Positions 48,045 through 56,718 are shown, counted from the first letter of the stretch. The stretch: 64,000 bases of DNA from Dyella sedimenti (GCF_022760995.1 NZ_JAKWJO010000001.1:1054001-1118000); one strand, 5' to 3'. Notes: generated by a model from the sequence alone, not told the origin. Numbers and translations: made by a program.

Positions 48045-48518
48045 TCAGCCTCGACAATTGCTGGGCAGATACTTCATGAGCTGGGTGTCGGTGATGTTCG
48101 GGTTGTTGCACGTCCAGGAGATCGAGCCCTGGCTGGTTACCGCCGACAGGCCCAGTTGAAGGGTGGCGATGTGCGAATTGGCGTGTTGCGCACCCGTGTT
48201 ATCGAAGCGTATAAGGATCATCCCTTGCCGTTCGGTCGCGTTGACGTGGCTGACGTACTTGCCCGAGATCAGCGAATCGTTGGGCAACCCCGCGGATGCC
48301 TGCGTCGAAGGAAAGTGCCCGTAGTTCGAGTAGTACTCGACGATGGCGGTCTTGGAGCCTTCCGCCAGCTCGAAGCCTTCGGCGACCTGCGAGCGGATCA
48401 CATAGTCCTGGTAGGCCGGGATCGCGATAGCCGCGAGGATGGCGACGATCGCCACCACGATCATCAGTTCGATCAGCGTAAAGCCGGCTCCCTGGCGGGC
48501 CGTGGCTGGGTGCTTCAT
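48045..48518 (-). CDS. Type IV pilin (PilA-like major pilin)
   Basis: A 157-residue prepilin. The prepilin-peptidase site [15 protein letters not shown] gives Phe as first mature residue and Glu5, followed by the long hydrophobic N-terminal helix. The globular domain ends with a Cys pair enclosing an 18-residue D-region ([12 protein letters not shown] to LPSNC). It would form the pilus fibre used for twitching, adhesion or DNA uptake. No other pilus gene is in the window, so it is either the major pilin in an isolated locus or an accessory copy. Confidence 0.92.
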   Translation of the reverse strand: MKHPATARQGAGFTLIELMIVVAIVAILAAIAIPAYQDYVIRSQVAEGFELAEGSKTAIVEYYSNYGHFPSTQASAGLPNDSLISGKYVSHVNATERQGMILIRFDNTGAQHANSHIATLQLGLSAVTSQGSISWTCNNPNITDTQLMKYLPSNCRG

Positions 48519-48657
48519 GGGATTCCCCCTGTGGAATACCGATGGCCTGAGCGCAGACCGGCGCCAAGTTTGCCTGAACCGCTACGTCAAAATGGGTGAA
48601 GGAGCACGCTTTTAGGCGGCGAGGGGAAGCATGGCAAGGTGTGCCTGCCGCAGGTGC

Positions 48658-48677
48658 ATATCGTATTTGTACGATAT
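48658..48677. promoter_or_regulatory. Palindromic operator of the ArsR/OYE operon
   Basis: A perfect 8-base inverted repeat, ATATCGTA and TACGATAT, separated by TTTG, lies ~105 bases before the ArsR start. A related sequence, ACGATATACG, follows at 48693-48702. AT-rich dyads of this size are typical ArsR-family sites, and this is one of the few AT-rich spots in the region, so it should overlap the promoter. Confidence 0.65.
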
Positions 48678-48781
48678 ATGATTCGCCGCATGACGATATA
48701 CGACGCGGGTCCATCGAGACCGAAACCGCCGGGCGCATTGCACCCGGAAGGTTCGGTGCCCTCGTGCCCGATGCCTGCCCC

Positions 48782-49099
48782 ATGCCAGCCCGTCTGACCC
48801 CCATGGACATCGACGCGATCCACAAGGCGCTGGCCAATCCGGTCCGGCGGGACATCCTGCAATGGCTCAAGGAGCCGGAGTCCCATTTCCCCGAGCAGGC
48901 GCATCCGATCGCCTATGGCGTCTGTGCGGGCCAGATCCATGGTCGTTGCGGGCTGTCGCAGTCGACGGTGTCGGCGCATCTGGCGACCCTGCAGCGCGCC
49001 GAACTCGTGACCACGCGTCAGGTCGGGCAGTGGGTGTATTTCAAGCGTAACGAAGACGTGATCCGGGCCTTCCTGGCCCATATGAACACCGGTCTCTGA
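48782..49099 (+). CDS. ArsR-family transcriptional regulator
   Basis: A 105-residue winged-helix repressor. It shows HKALANPVRRDILQWL (helices 1-2) and the recognition region CGLSQSTVSAHLATLQRAELV. It lacks the metal motif ELCVCDL of SmtB/ArsR; two cysteines instead lie just before the recognition helix (Cys48 and Cys56 in GVCAGQIHGRC), with a nearby histidine. That would suit a thiol- or electrophile-sensing switch, which is inference. The ATG at 48782 is favoured; 48803 is possible. An Old Yellow Enzyme gene follows at 46 bases, most likely its target, and a palindrome lies upstream. Confidence 0.9.
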   Translation: MPARLTPMDIDAIHKALANPVRRDILQWLKEPESHFPEQAHPIAYGVCAGQIHGRCGLSQSTVSAHLATLQRAELVTTRQVGQWVYFKRNEDVIRAFLAHMNTGL

Positions 49100-49145
49100 G
49101 GCGCTAGCCGGACCGGGCAATCCCCGCATTCATTGGAAACGACAC

Positions 49146-50204
49146 ATGGCGAATCTTTTCGACCCCATCCAGATCGGCGACCTGACCCTGAAGAACCGCA
49201 TATTCATGGCGCCGCTCACGCGCTCGCGCGCTGGCGAGGCGCGCGTGCCCAATGCCCTGATGGCCGAGTACTACCGCGAGCGCGCGTCCGCTGGCCTGAT
49301 CCTGTCCGAGGCGACCTCGGTGACACCGCAGGGCGTCGGCTATGCCAACACGCCGGGCATCTGGTCGGACGAGCAGGTGGAGGGCTGGAAGCTGGTGACG
49401 AAGGCGGTGCATGAGGCGGGCGGCAAGATCTTCCTGCAGCTGTGGCACGTCGGCCGCATTTCCGATCCGATCTTCCTCAACGGTGAATTGCCCGTCGCGC
49501 CCAGCGCGATCGCGGCGAAGGGGCACGTGAGCCTGGTGCGTCCGGAGCGTCCCTACGTGACGCCACGCGCGCTCGACACCAGCGAAATCGCCGGTATCGT
49601 CGCGGCCTACAAGAAGGGCGCCGAGAACGCGAAGCGTGCCGGGTTCGACGGCGTCGAGATCCATGGCGCCAACGGTTACCTGCTGGACCAGTTCCTCCAG
49701 GACAGCACCAACCAGCGCACCGATGCCTATGGCGGCCCGATCGAGAATCGTGCCCGCCTGATGCTGGAAGTCACCGATGCCTGCATCGAGGTATGGGGCG
49801 CCAACCGCGTCGGCATGCACCTCGCGCCGCGCCGCGATGCCCATTCGATGGGCGACTCGGATCCGCTCGGCACGTTCGGCTACGTCGCCAAGGAACTGGG
49901 TAAGCGCAAGATCGCCTTTATCTGCGCACGCGAGGCCATCGGCGACGACAGCCTGGGTCCGCAGCTCAAGAAGCTCTTCGGCGGACCCTACGTCGCCAAC
50001 GAATCGCTGACCAAGGAGACCGCCCAGCAACTGCTCGACCGTGGCGACGCCGATGCGGTCGCCTTCGGCAAGCTGTTCATCGCCAACCCCGACCTGCCGT
50101 TGCGCCTGGAACGCGATGCGCCGCTCAATCCCTGGGTATCGCAGACGTTCTATGCGGGCGGCGCGGAAGGCTACACGGATTATCCGTCGCTCGAAGTCGC
50201 CTGA
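49146..50204 (+). CDS. Old Yellow Enzyme (NemA-like alkene reductase)
   Basis: A 352-residue FMN/NADPH oxidoreductase reducing activated C=C bonds and nitro or maleimide compounds. It begins FDPIQIGDLTLKNRIFMAPLTRSR; the substrate-binding pair is H-x-x-N in EIHGANGYLLDQFL, followed by STNQRTDAYGGPIENRARL. These are hallmarks of the NemA/PETN-reductase class. It is probably cotranscribed with the ArsR gene upstream and so induced by electrophiles. A strong terminator ends the operon. Confidence 0.93.
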   Translation: MANLFDPIQIGDLTLKNRIFMAPLTRSRAGEARVPNALMAEYYRERASAGLILSEATSVTPQGVGYANTPGIWSDEQVEGWKLVTKAVHEAGGKIFLQLWHVGRISDPIFLNGELPVAPSAIAAKGHVSLVRPERPYVTPRALDTSEIAGIVAAYKKGAENAKRAGFDGVEIHGANGYLLDQFLQDSTNQRTDAYGGPIENRARLMLEVTDACIEVWGANRVGMHLAPRRDAHSMGDSDPLGTFGYVAKELGKRKIAFICAREAIGDDSLGPQLKKLFGGPYVANESLTKETAQQLLDRGDADAVAFGKLFIANPDLPLRLERDAPLNPWVSQTFYAGGAEGYTDYPSLEVA

Positions 50205-50223
50205 GGCTTCGTTTCATGCCCGG

Positions 50224-50255
50224 AAAAGGCGCCAGCTTGCCTGGCGCCTTTTTCT
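50224..50255 (+). terminator. Rho-independent terminator of the OYE operon
   Basis: A perfect hairpin with arms AAAAGGCGCCAG and CTGGCGCCTTTT and a short loop, followed by TTTCTTTCTT. It lies 20 bases behind the reductase stop. Confidence 0.92.
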
Positions 50256-50277
50256 TTCTTCGGTGGTGCTGCGGAAA

Positions 50278-50302
50278 CGAAAAAGGCGCCACAAGGGCGC
50301 CT
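50278..50302 (-). terminator. Rho-independent terminator after tRNA-Leu
   Basis: Read on the minus strand: arms AGGCGCC and GGCGCCT around CTTGT, followed by TTTTTCG. It starts just behind the 3' end of tRNA-Leu. Confidence 0.85.
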
Positions 50303-50309
50303 CAAACAT

Positions 50310-50395
50310 TGGTACCGGTGATAGGACTCGAACCTACACTCTGTCGCCAGAAGCGGATTTTGAGTCCGCCGCGTCTACCATTCCGCCACACCGGC
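50310..50395 (-). tRNA. tRNA-Leu(CAA)
   Basis: An 86-base class II tRNA with long variable arm and encoded CCA. The acceptor stem GCCGGTG pairs with CACCGGT (a G-U pair at the end). The anticodon loop CTCAAAA gives anticodon CAA at 50362-50360, reading TTG codons. The D-arm TGGCGGAATGGTAGACGC and T-loop GTTCGAGTC are typical of leucine tRNAs. Confidence 0.97.
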
Positions 50396-50420
50396 ATTGC
50401 AGCCGTCGATTATGCCGGGT

Positions 50421-50999
50421 TCAGTGGACGGGGTCGAGTCCCAGCTGGCGGTCGGCGCGCTGGTAGTGGTCGTGGTCCAGGGGCTGGAAGGTGGCGCAGT
50501 GGGTCATGGGGCCGGAGTAGATGTGCAGGCTGACCGCCACGGCGTCGTCGCTGGGGTTGCGGATGGTGTGGTACTCGTGGGGCGGGATCAGGCTGCCGGC
50601 GGAGCCGGGGCCGGCCTGGATCGAGCCCACCGGCTGGAAGCGGTAGTAGCCGTCCTCGTCGGCCAGGCGCTCGTACTGCACCACTTCCAGCGCGCCGCTC
50701 CAGACACCTTCCACGCACCACATGCCGCAGTGATCGTGGATGGGCGTGCCCTGGCCCGGGCCCCAGGTCATCGCCACCACGCAGTAGCCGTGCTGTTCGC
50801 TGCGGTACAGTTCGCGGCGGGCGTAGCGGCCCTCGGCGGTCTCGAACACGCAGTCCGGCAATTTCACCTCCTGGCTGCGAATCAGTTTGCACAGGCTGTT
50901 GCGCAGGCTGTCGGTGACGGCGCGGGTATCGTCCTGGACCACGGCGGCGTCGATGGCGTCGATCAGTTGGCGGGAACCGGGGAAGTCGAGGGTGAGCAT
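50421..50999 (-). CDS. Cysteine dioxygenase family protein
   Basis: A 192-residue cupin thiol dioxygenase. The three iron-binding histidines are seen as H-x-H in TPIHDHCGMWCVEG and the later His in IPPHEYHTIRN. The family turns cysteine into cysteine sulfinate, or 3-mercaptopropionate into its sulfinate; which substrate is used here cannot be settled. It is the last gene of the minus-strand run behind a metX-like acyltransferase (67 bases), a plausible link in sulfur amino-acid metabolism. Confidence 0.9.
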   Translation of the reverse strand: MLTLDFPGSRQLIDAIDAAVVQDDTRAVTDSLRNSLCKLIRSQEVKLPDCVFETAEGRYARRELYRSEQHGYCVVAMTWGPGQGTPIHDHCGMWCVEGVWSGALEVVQYERLADEDGYYRFQPVGSIQAGPGSAGSLIPPHEYHTIRNPSDDAVAVSLHIYSGPMTHCATFQPLDHDHYQRADRQLGLDPVH

Positions 51000-51066
51000 G
51001 GCGTTCTCGGGCTGCGGTGCTGCCGGGCCATCTTAGCAGCGTGAACCCAAGGGCGCCGAAGGCCGT

Positions 51067-52167
51067 TCAGAGTTGGCCGAGAAAGCCGCCGATGGCGCGG
51101 CTGTAGTTGGGAATGTCGACCAGGAAGGCGTCGTGGCCCTGCGGCGAGTCGAGCGCGACGAATTCCACCTCGGCGCCCGCAGCGCGCAGACCGTCGGCGA
51201 TCTGTTCCTGCTGCTCCAACGGGAACAGGATGTCGGTGCTGACGCCGATCACCATCGCCTTCTGGATATGGATGCGCTTGAGGCCTTCCATCACGCTGCC
51301 GTTGCCGTATTCGGCGATGTCGAACCAGTCGCTGGCGCGCGAGAGATAGAGGTAGCTGTTGGGGTCGAAGGTGTGCACGAAGCGTTGCGCATGGCCTTCC
51401 AGGTACGACTCCACCTCGAATTCCAGGCCGAATGGGTTGTCGTCGCGCCGTTCCGGGTCGAGGCGGATGCGTGCGAAGCGGCCGTTCCATTCCATCGCGG
51501 AGCGGTAGGTGATGACGCCGAGCTTGCGCGCGATGCTCATGCCGGCCTCGGGATAGTGCTCATGGTCGTAGTGGCCGTTGTTCCAGTGCGGATCGAGCCG
51601 GATCGCCTCGCGCTGCAGCGAGCGGATGGCGATGGCGAACGGCTGCGCCTGCGGTGCGGTATCCACGCTGATATGGGCACGCACGCTGCCCGGGTGCAGC
51701 ACCATGTAGGCCAGCGCGCTCATGCCGCCCATGGAGCAGCCGATCAGGCAGGCGAGCTGCCCGATGCCCAGGCCGCTTACCGCGGCGTGGGCGGCGTTGG
51801 CCACGTCTTCCAGCGACAGCTCGGGAAAATCGAGCCGGTACGGCTCGCCGGTCGCGGGGTTGATCGAAGCGGCGCAGGTGGAACCCTTGTCGCTGCCCAG
51901 CGAGTTCACGCAGATGACGAACCAGCGGTCGGTATCGATGGCCTTGCCGGGGCCGATCATCGCTTCCCACCAGCCGGGCGAGGGATCCTCGGCGTTCGAG
52001 GCGGCATGCGCGCTGGGCGAGAGGCCGGTGAGGATGAGGATGGCGTTGTCGTGCGCCAGACTCAATTCGCCCCAGGTTTCATAGGCGACGCGGGCGCCGT
52101 GGAGTTCTCCGCCGCGCTTCATCGCAAAGGGCGAGGGCAGGGCGAAGTAGCGGCGCGCGTCGGTCAT
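51067..52167 (-). CDS. metX: MetX-family O-acyltransferase
   Basis: A 366-residue alpha/beta-hydrolase-fold acyltransferase. The nucleophile Ser145 is in IGCSMGGM; Asp in STDILFP and His in SPQGHDAFL complete the triad. MetX proteins activate homoserine for methionine synthesis with acetyl- or succinyl-CoA, but Xanthomonadaceae homologues that look very similar (ALPSPF, KRGG.LHGARVAYETWG, RSLQREAIRLDP) are reported as serine O-succinyltransferases feeding cysteine synthesis. Sequence alone does not settle it here. The start at 52167 overlaps the ccmI stop (ATGA), an unusual coupling to cytochrome c maturation. Confidence 0.88.
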   Translation of the reverse strand: MTDARRYFALPSPFAMKRGGELHGARVAYETWGELSLAHDNAILILTGLSPSAHAASNAEDPSPGWWEAMIGPGKAIDTDRWFVICVNSLGSDKGSTCAASINPATGEPYRLDFPELSLEDVANAAHAAVSGLGIGQLACLIGCSMGGMSALAYMVLHPGSVRAHISVDTAPQAQPFAIAIRSLQREAIRLDPHWNNGHYDHEHYPEAGMSIARKLGVITYRSAMEWNGRFARIRLDPERRDDNPFGLEFEVESYLEGHAQRFVHTFDPNSYLYLSRASDWFDIAEYGNGSVMEGLKRIHIQKAMVIGVSTDILFPLEQQEQIADGLRAAGAEVEFVALDSPQGHDAFLVDIPNYSRAIGGFLGQL

Positions 52168-53213
52168 CGGTGAACCTTGTCGATGCTGATCTTGATCGGC
52201 GTGTGCGTGTCCACGGCCACCACGCCGGCATCGCCCTCCAGGTCGCCTGCCTGGGCGATGGCCTGGCCGCTCTTGCTGATGCGGGCGCCGACGAACACGC
52301 GCTGCGCCGAGGATAGTTTGAACTGGGGCGTCATGCCCATCGCATCGGTGAGCGTGACACTGGCGGGCAGGGTGTTGGCGTCCAGCCGCGCCACCGCCAG
52401 CGGCATCGGCGGGCCCTGCTCGGCGCGCGCATAGACGAACAGCGTATCGCCCGGGGCGAGCCTGTCCTTCAGCGCGGGCGACAGCGAGACCTGCACTTGC
52501 AGGGCGGGGCCCCTGGCTTCGTCGTTCGCGGGCTTTTCTGGCGTGGACGGCGTGCCACCGTTGGCGCGCGCGTCGGCGACGGCGATCTGTTCGGCCACGG
52601 CCTTGGCCACGTTGGAATCCGGGTCGAGCTGCGGTTGCAGTTGGCGCCAGGTAGCGGCCGCTTCGGTATAGCGGTCGTGCTGGAACTGGCTGATGCCCAG
52701 CAGCCACAGGCCGCGCTGGCTCTGCGGGTCGAGCTTGACGGCGCGTTCCAGCAGGTCGAGCGCGCGGCCTTCGATGCGGTGGTCGTCGCGTAGCATCGAG
52801 TCGGTCTCGGCCCAGCCCACCATGGCGGCGCTGTTGTTGCCGTCCAGGCCCAGCGCGCGGTCGTAGGCGTCGCGCGCCGCGGCCGGCTGGCGCATCACGG
52901 TGTAGGTCTGGGCCAGCAACAGCCAGCCTTGCAGGTCGGTGGGCTGCTGCGCCAGGTGCGCCTTCAGCTCGTCGACGGCCTGGTCGATGCTCATGTTCTG
53001 TTGGCGCGGCACGCCGTTGAGCGCTACCGGCGTGCCCACCGCGAGGTAGAGTCCCACTGCCGCGATGGGCAACAGCAGGGCCAGCGCCAGGGCCAGGACG
53101 AACACACCGCGCGAGCGGCCTTGCGCTCGTCCGTGACGCAGCAGCGGCAACAGCAACAGCAGCAGGGCCACGGCGATCATCACCGCGGCGATCACAAAGA
53201 AAGCCAGCTTCAC
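52164..53213 (-). CDS. ccmI: Cytochrome c maturation protein CcmI
   Basis: A 349-residue membrane protein that holds apocytochrome c for heme attachment. Two N-terminal helices (~2-24 and ~36-60) are followed by a periplasmic TPR region (~70-205; DLQGWLLLAQTYTVMRQ, GLWLLGISQFQHDRY) and a C-terminal beta-type domain (~235-349) as in CycH/CcmH C-terminal halves. The start is a GTG overlapping the ccmH stop (GTGA). The short N-terminal CcmH is a separate gene here, unlike fused E. coli CcmH. Its stop overlaps metX. Confidence 0.92.
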   Translation of the reverse strand: MKLAFFVIAAVMIAVALLLLLLPLLRHGRAQGRSRGVFVLALALALLLPIAAVGLYLAVGTPVALNGVPRQQNMSIDQAVDELKAHLAQQPTDLQGWLLLAQTYTVMRQPAAARDAYDRALGLDGNNSAAMVGWAETDSMLRDDHRIEGRALDLLERAVKLDPQSQRGLWLLGISQFQHDRYTEAAATWRQLQPQLDPDSNVAKAVAEQIAVADARANGGTPSTPEKPANDEARGPALQVQVSLSPALKDRLAPGDTLFVYARAEQGPPMPLAVARLDANTLPASVTLTDAMGMTPQFKLSSAQRVFVGARISKSGQAIAQAGDLEGDAGVVAVDTHTPIKISIDKVHR

Positions 53214-53722
53214 CAGTCGTCCCCTTCGTCGGCCGGCCTGTCGTGAGCGACGGCGGCGGTGGCGCGTCCGCGCCGGCGCACCGTGACCACCACCGCAAGA
53301 GCCCCGGCGATCAGTATCGCCAATGGGCCGAACCACAACAGCAGCGTGCTGGACTGCACCGGCGGGTCGTACAGCACGAAATCGGAATAGCGGTCGACCA
53401 GGTACTGCTTGATCTGTGCGTCGCTCTTGCCCTGCTGCATCAGGTCGAACACCTCGTGGCGCAGGTCGCGCGCCAGGTCGGCGTTGGAATCGGCCAGGTT
53501 CTCGTTCTGGCAGACCAGGCAGCGCAGCTCGCGCGTGAGGTTCTGGAAGCGGACTTCCTGCGCGTGGTCCTTGAACGGCAGCGGGTCGATGGCCTGGGCG
53601 AACGACACGCCCGCGAACAGCATCAGCGCCACCTGTAGGAGCGCACCCAGGGCGCGATTTCGGCGATGACGCAGCGCGCGGCTGTCGCGCACAGGGGGCG
53701 CTCCCACAAGGAGCCGGGTCAT
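53210..53722 (-). CDS. ccmH: Cytochrome c maturation protein CcmH with REP-encoded leader
   Basis: A 170-residue thioredoxin-like partner that reduces the apocytochrome haem-binding cysteines. The CxxC motif is in LRCLVCQNENLADSNA (Cys68/Cys71), and a C-terminal membrane helix lies at ~145-160. The ATG at 53722 gives an ATGA overlap with ccmG, like the other junctions of the operon. Two REP elements lie in frame directly after the first codons, so residues ~6-30 are repeat-encoded and supply the basic region (RDSRALRHRRNR) and the first part of the hydrophobic core of the signal peptide, which continues VALMLFAGVSFAQA. Later starts would leave no proper signal peptide. Confidence 0.92.
   Translation of the reverse strand: MTRLLVGAPPVRDSRALRHRRNRALGALLQVALMLFAGVSFAQAIDPLPFKDHAQEVRFQNLTRELRCLVCQNENLADSNADLARDLRHEVFDLMQQGKSDAQIKQYLVDRYSDFVLYDPPVQSSTLLLWFGPLAILIAGALAVVVTVRRRGRATAAVAHDRPADEGDDW
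53634..53709. repeat. Inverted REP pair inside the ccmH leader
   Basis: The copy at 53634-53658 (plus orientation, TGTAGGAGCGCACCC then AGGGCGCGAT, slightly diverged) faces one at 53684-53709 (minus orientation, TTGTGGGAGCGCC...). About 25 bases separate them. Unlike the other pairs in the window it is inside coding sequence and has kept the reading frame; the removed length would be about 26 codons. Confidence 0.8.
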
Positions 53723-54264
53723 GGAGCGGGCTCCTTGGCCAGCGCCGCGATGGCAGGCTTCAGTTCCCTGGCGATCACCTCAGGTGTCAGCGGGCCGATG
53801 TGCTTGTAGCGGATGACGCCCTTGCCATCGACCAGGAAGCTTTCCGGCGCGCCGTACACGCCGAAGTCGATCGCGGTGCGGCCTTCCTGGTCGGCGATCA
53901 CCAGGTCGTAGGGATTGCCATGCTGGGCCAGCCAAGCCTTGGCGTCCTCCGGTGCGTCCTTGTAGTTGTAGCCGACCAGGGGCACGCCGATGGCCTTGCC
54001 CTGGGTCATCAGCACCGGGTGTTCCTCGCCGCAGGCGATGCACCAGCTGGCGAATACGTTGATGAGGTAGGGCTTGCCCAGCATGGCCTCGCGGCTCACC
54101 GTCCGCGCGGGATCGTCCAGCCTGGGCAGCACGAAGGCCGGCGCGGGCTTGTCGATCAGTGGCGAGGGCACCTCGCGCTGGTCGTGCTGGGTGTTCCACC
54201 AGATGCCGAAGCCGAACAGCGCCACCAACAGGAGAAAACCGAGGAAAGGCAGCAGCCGGCTCAT
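53719..54264 (-). CDS. ccmG: Thiol:disulfide interchange protein CcmG/DsbE
   Basis: A 181-residue membrane-anchored periplasmic thioredoxin. One N-terminal helix (~4-23) precedes a thioredoxin fold with active site FASWCIACGEEHPVL (Cys75/Cys78) and cis-Pro region GVYGAPESFLVDG. It keeps apocytochrome c cysteines reduced. It is coupled to ccmF and ccmH by ATGA overlaps on both sides. Confidence 0.96.
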   Translation of the reverse strand: MSRLLPFLGFLLLVALFGFGIWWNTQHDQREVPSPLIDKPAPAFVLPRLDDPARTVSREAMLGKPYLINVFASWCIACGEEHPVLMTQGKAIGVPLVGYNYKDAPEDAKAWLAQHGNPYDLVIADQEGRTAIDFGVYGAPESFLVDGKGVIRYKHIGPLTPEVIARELKPAIAALAKEPAP

Positions 54265-56234
54265 GCGCGCGACTCCCGCAGCGCCGGCAGCGGCTCCGCT
54301 GCCGACTCGACCGCGCGTTTGGCGCGGAAGCGCCGGTCGGCGGCGGCGAAGAAGCCGCCCAGCATCATCAGCAGGCCGCCGGCCCAGATCCAGCGCACGA
54401 ACGGTTTGTCGTACAGGCGCAGCGCCCAGGCGCCTTCGGGCTGATTGCGGTCCATCGGCTCGCCCAGCGCCACGTAAAGATCGCGGAACAGGCCGGGATC
54501 GATCGCCGATTCGGTCTGCACCTGGCCGCGCGAATAGGTGCGCTTCTGCGGGTGCATCACGGCGATCTCGCGGCCATCGCGCAGCACCGTCACCATGCCC
54601 TGGTCGCCCTGCCAGTTCGGCCCCTGGGTCTGCTGCACGCCGTCGAAGCGGAAGTCATAGCCGCCGATGCTGGCCACCTGGCCCGGCGCCATGCGCACGT
54701 CGCGTTCCACGCTCAACGCATTGGTCAGCAGCACGCCCGCCAGGAACACGCCCACGCCGGCATGTGCCAGCAGCATGCCGGCCATCTCCGCCGGATAGCG
54801 GCGGCCGGCCGGCATCTCGCGCCAGCGCTTGGCCACGTAGAGCAGGGTGCCGACGATGCACCACACCGCGGCGGCGGTACCGGCGATGGCTTTGGATTCG
54901 CCGTTGGTGAGCAGGCCCGCCACGATGGCGCAGGCGACCGTGGCAAGGCCGGCACGCCACAGCAGCTTCTTCAGCACCGGCATGTCGCTCCTGCCCCAGC
55001 GCAGGTAAGGGCCGAACGGCAGCAGCACCACCACCGGGATCATCAGCAGGGTGAACAGGAAGCCGAAGTAGGGCGGGCCCACCGAGACCTTGCCCAGGTT
55101 CAGCGCGTCGCCTACCAGCGGGAACAGCGTGCCCAGCAGCACCATGGCGGCGGCCACGGTCAGCATCAGGTTGCCGATGAGGATGGCGGTCTCGCGCGAC
55201 ACCACGCCGAACGGCTTGCCGCCGGCCACCTTGGGCGCGCGCAGCGCATACAGCAGCAGCGAGCCGCCCACCACGATGGCGAGGAAGCACAGGATGAACA
55301 GGCCGCGCCGCGGATCGGAGGCGAAGGCGTGCACCGAGGTGAGCACGCCCGAGCGCACCAGGAAGGTGCCCAGCAGCGACAATGAGAAGGCGAAGATGGA
55401 CAGCAGGATGGTCCAGGCGCGCAGCCCGCCGCGCTTTTCCGTCACCGCCTGCGCGTGGATCAGCGCCGCGCCCACCAGCCACGGCATGAAGCTGGCGTTC
55501 TCCACCGGGTCCCAGAACCACCAGCCGCCCCAGCCCAGTTCCGCATAGGCCCACCAGCTGCCGGCCACGATGCCGGCGGAGAGGAAGCCCCAGGCCACGT
55601 TGGTCCATGGCCGCGCCCAGCGCACCCAGGCCTGTTCCAGCTCGCCGCCCAGCAGCGCGGCGATGGAGAAGGCGAAGGCCACCGAGAAACCCACGTAGCC
55701 CATGTAGAGCACCGGCGGGTGAAAGGTCATGCCGGGATCCTGCAACACCGGGTTGAGGTCGCCGCCGTCCGGCGGCATCGGCAGCAGGCGCAGGAACGGG
55801 TTGGAGGTGAACACGATGAAGGCGAGGAAACCCACTGCCACCAGCCCCAGCACGCCCAGCACGCGCGAGACGAACACCTCGGGCAGGTTTCGGCTCAATG
55901 CAGCCAGCGCCAGCGTCCACAGGTTGAGGATGAAGATCCACAACAGCAGCGAACCCTCGTGCGCGCCCCACACCGCGGCGATGCGGTAGTACCAGGGCAG
56001 GGCGAGGTTGGAGTTGTCGGCGACGTACTGCACCGAGAAGTCGAAGCGCAGGAAAGCCCACACCAGCAGCGCGAAGGCCATCGCCACGAACACCGCCTGT
56101 CCGGCGGCGGCGGGGCGGGCCACCGCCATCAGCGCGCGGTTGCCGCGCCAGGCGCCAAGCAGCGGCAGGATGCCCTGCGCCAGCGCGAGCAGCAGGGCGA
56201 GGATCAGGGCGAGCTGGCCGAGTTCGGGGGTCAT
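54261..56234 (-). CDS. ccmF: Cytochrome c heme lyase subunit CcmF
   Basis: A 657-residue multi-spanning inner-membrane protein with ~15 helices that joins haem to apocytochrome c. The haem-handling tryptophan motif is [19 protein letters not shown]. Conserved histidine regions appear around [11 protein letters not shown] and [12 protein letters not shown]. The length fits CcmF (E. coli 647). It overlaps ccmE and ccmG by ATGA junctions. Confidence 0.97.
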   Translation of the reverse strand: MTPELGQLALILALLLALAQGILPLLGAWRGNRALMAVARPAAAGQAVFVAMAFALLVWAFLRFDFSVQYVADNSNLALPWYYRIAAVWGAHEGSLLLWIFILNLWTLALAALSRNLPEVFVSRVLGVLGLVAVGFLAFIVFTSNPFLRLLPMPPDGGDLNPVLQDPGMTFHPPVLYMGYVGFSVAFAFSIAALLGGELEQAWVRWARPWTNVAWGFLSAGIVAGSWWAYAELGWGGWWFWDPVENASFMPWLVGAALIHAQAVTEKRGGLRAWTILLSIFAFSLSLLGTFLVRSGVLTSVHAFASDPRRGLFILCFLAIVVGGSLLLYALRAPKVAGGKPFGVVSRETAILIGNLMLTVAAAMVLLGTLFPLVGDALNLGKVSVGPPYFGFLFTLLMIPVVVLLPFGPYLRWGRSDMPVLKKLLWRAGLATVACAIVAGLLTNGESKAIAGTAAAVWCIVGTLLYVAKRWREMPAGRRYPAEMAGMLLAHAGVGVFLAGVLLTNALSVERDVRMAPGQVASIGGYDFRFDGVQQTQGPNWQGDQGMVTVLRDGREIAVMHPQKRTYSRGQVQTESAIDPGLFRDLYVALGEPMDRNQPEGAWALRLYDKPFVRWIWAGGLLMMLGGFFAAADRRFRAKRAVESAAEPLPALRESRA

Positions 56235-56701
56235 AGCGGCTTGTCCTGTCCGGCTTCCTCGTTCACCTGCTTGCCGGCGTGCGCCTTGGCCATGGCGTCC
56301 TTCAGCTCCTTGGGCATGTAGGTCTCGTCATGCTTGGCCAGCACCTCGGTGGCGATGAAGCGGGCGTTGTCCATATGGCCGGTGGCGATCACCGACTGGT
56401 TGTCGCGGAACAGGTCCGGCAGGATGCCGGTGTATTCGACGGGCATCGTGCCGCTGGCATCCACCACGGTGAAGGTGACCTTCAGCGAGTCGCTGCTGCG
56501 CTGGATCGAGCCGGCCTTGACCATGCCGCCCAGGCGGAAATTCTTGTAGCTGCGCGCCTCGCCCGACTGCACCTGGCTCGGGGTGAACAGGTAGTTCATG
56601 TTCTGCTGCAGGGCGAATACGGTCAGCCCCACCGCGACGGCGGCGGCGGCGATCACGAGAAGGACGATGGTGAGCCTGCGCTTGCGGGTGGGATTCATCA
56701 T
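56231..56701 (-). CDS. ccmE: Heme chaperone CcmE
   Basis: A 156-residue periplasmic haem chaperone with one N-terminal membrane anchor (~9-30) and an OB-fold domain. The covalent haem-binding His124 lies in [10 protein letters not shown] together with Tyr128. Two adjacent ATG codons (56701 and 56698) are possible starts. It lies 17 bases behind ccmD and overlaps ccmF (ATGA). Confidence 0.96.
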   Translation of the reverse strand: MMNPTRKRRLTIVLLVIAAAAVAVGLTVFALQQNMNYLFTPSQVQSGEARSYKNFRLGGMVKAGSIQRSSDSLKVTFTVVDASGTMPVEYTGILPDLFRDNQSVIATGHMDNARFIATEVLAKHDETYMPKELKDAMAKAHAGKQVNEEAGQDKPL

Positions 56702-56718
56702 GGTTGGGTGAGTGCCCC

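Noticed and set aside
48519..48600. Possible sigma-54 promoter before the pilin gene
   Set aside because: A TTGGCGCC...TCTGC sequence resembles -24/-12 elements, but GG and GC are nine bases apart instead of ten, and the surrounding bases do not fit the consensus.
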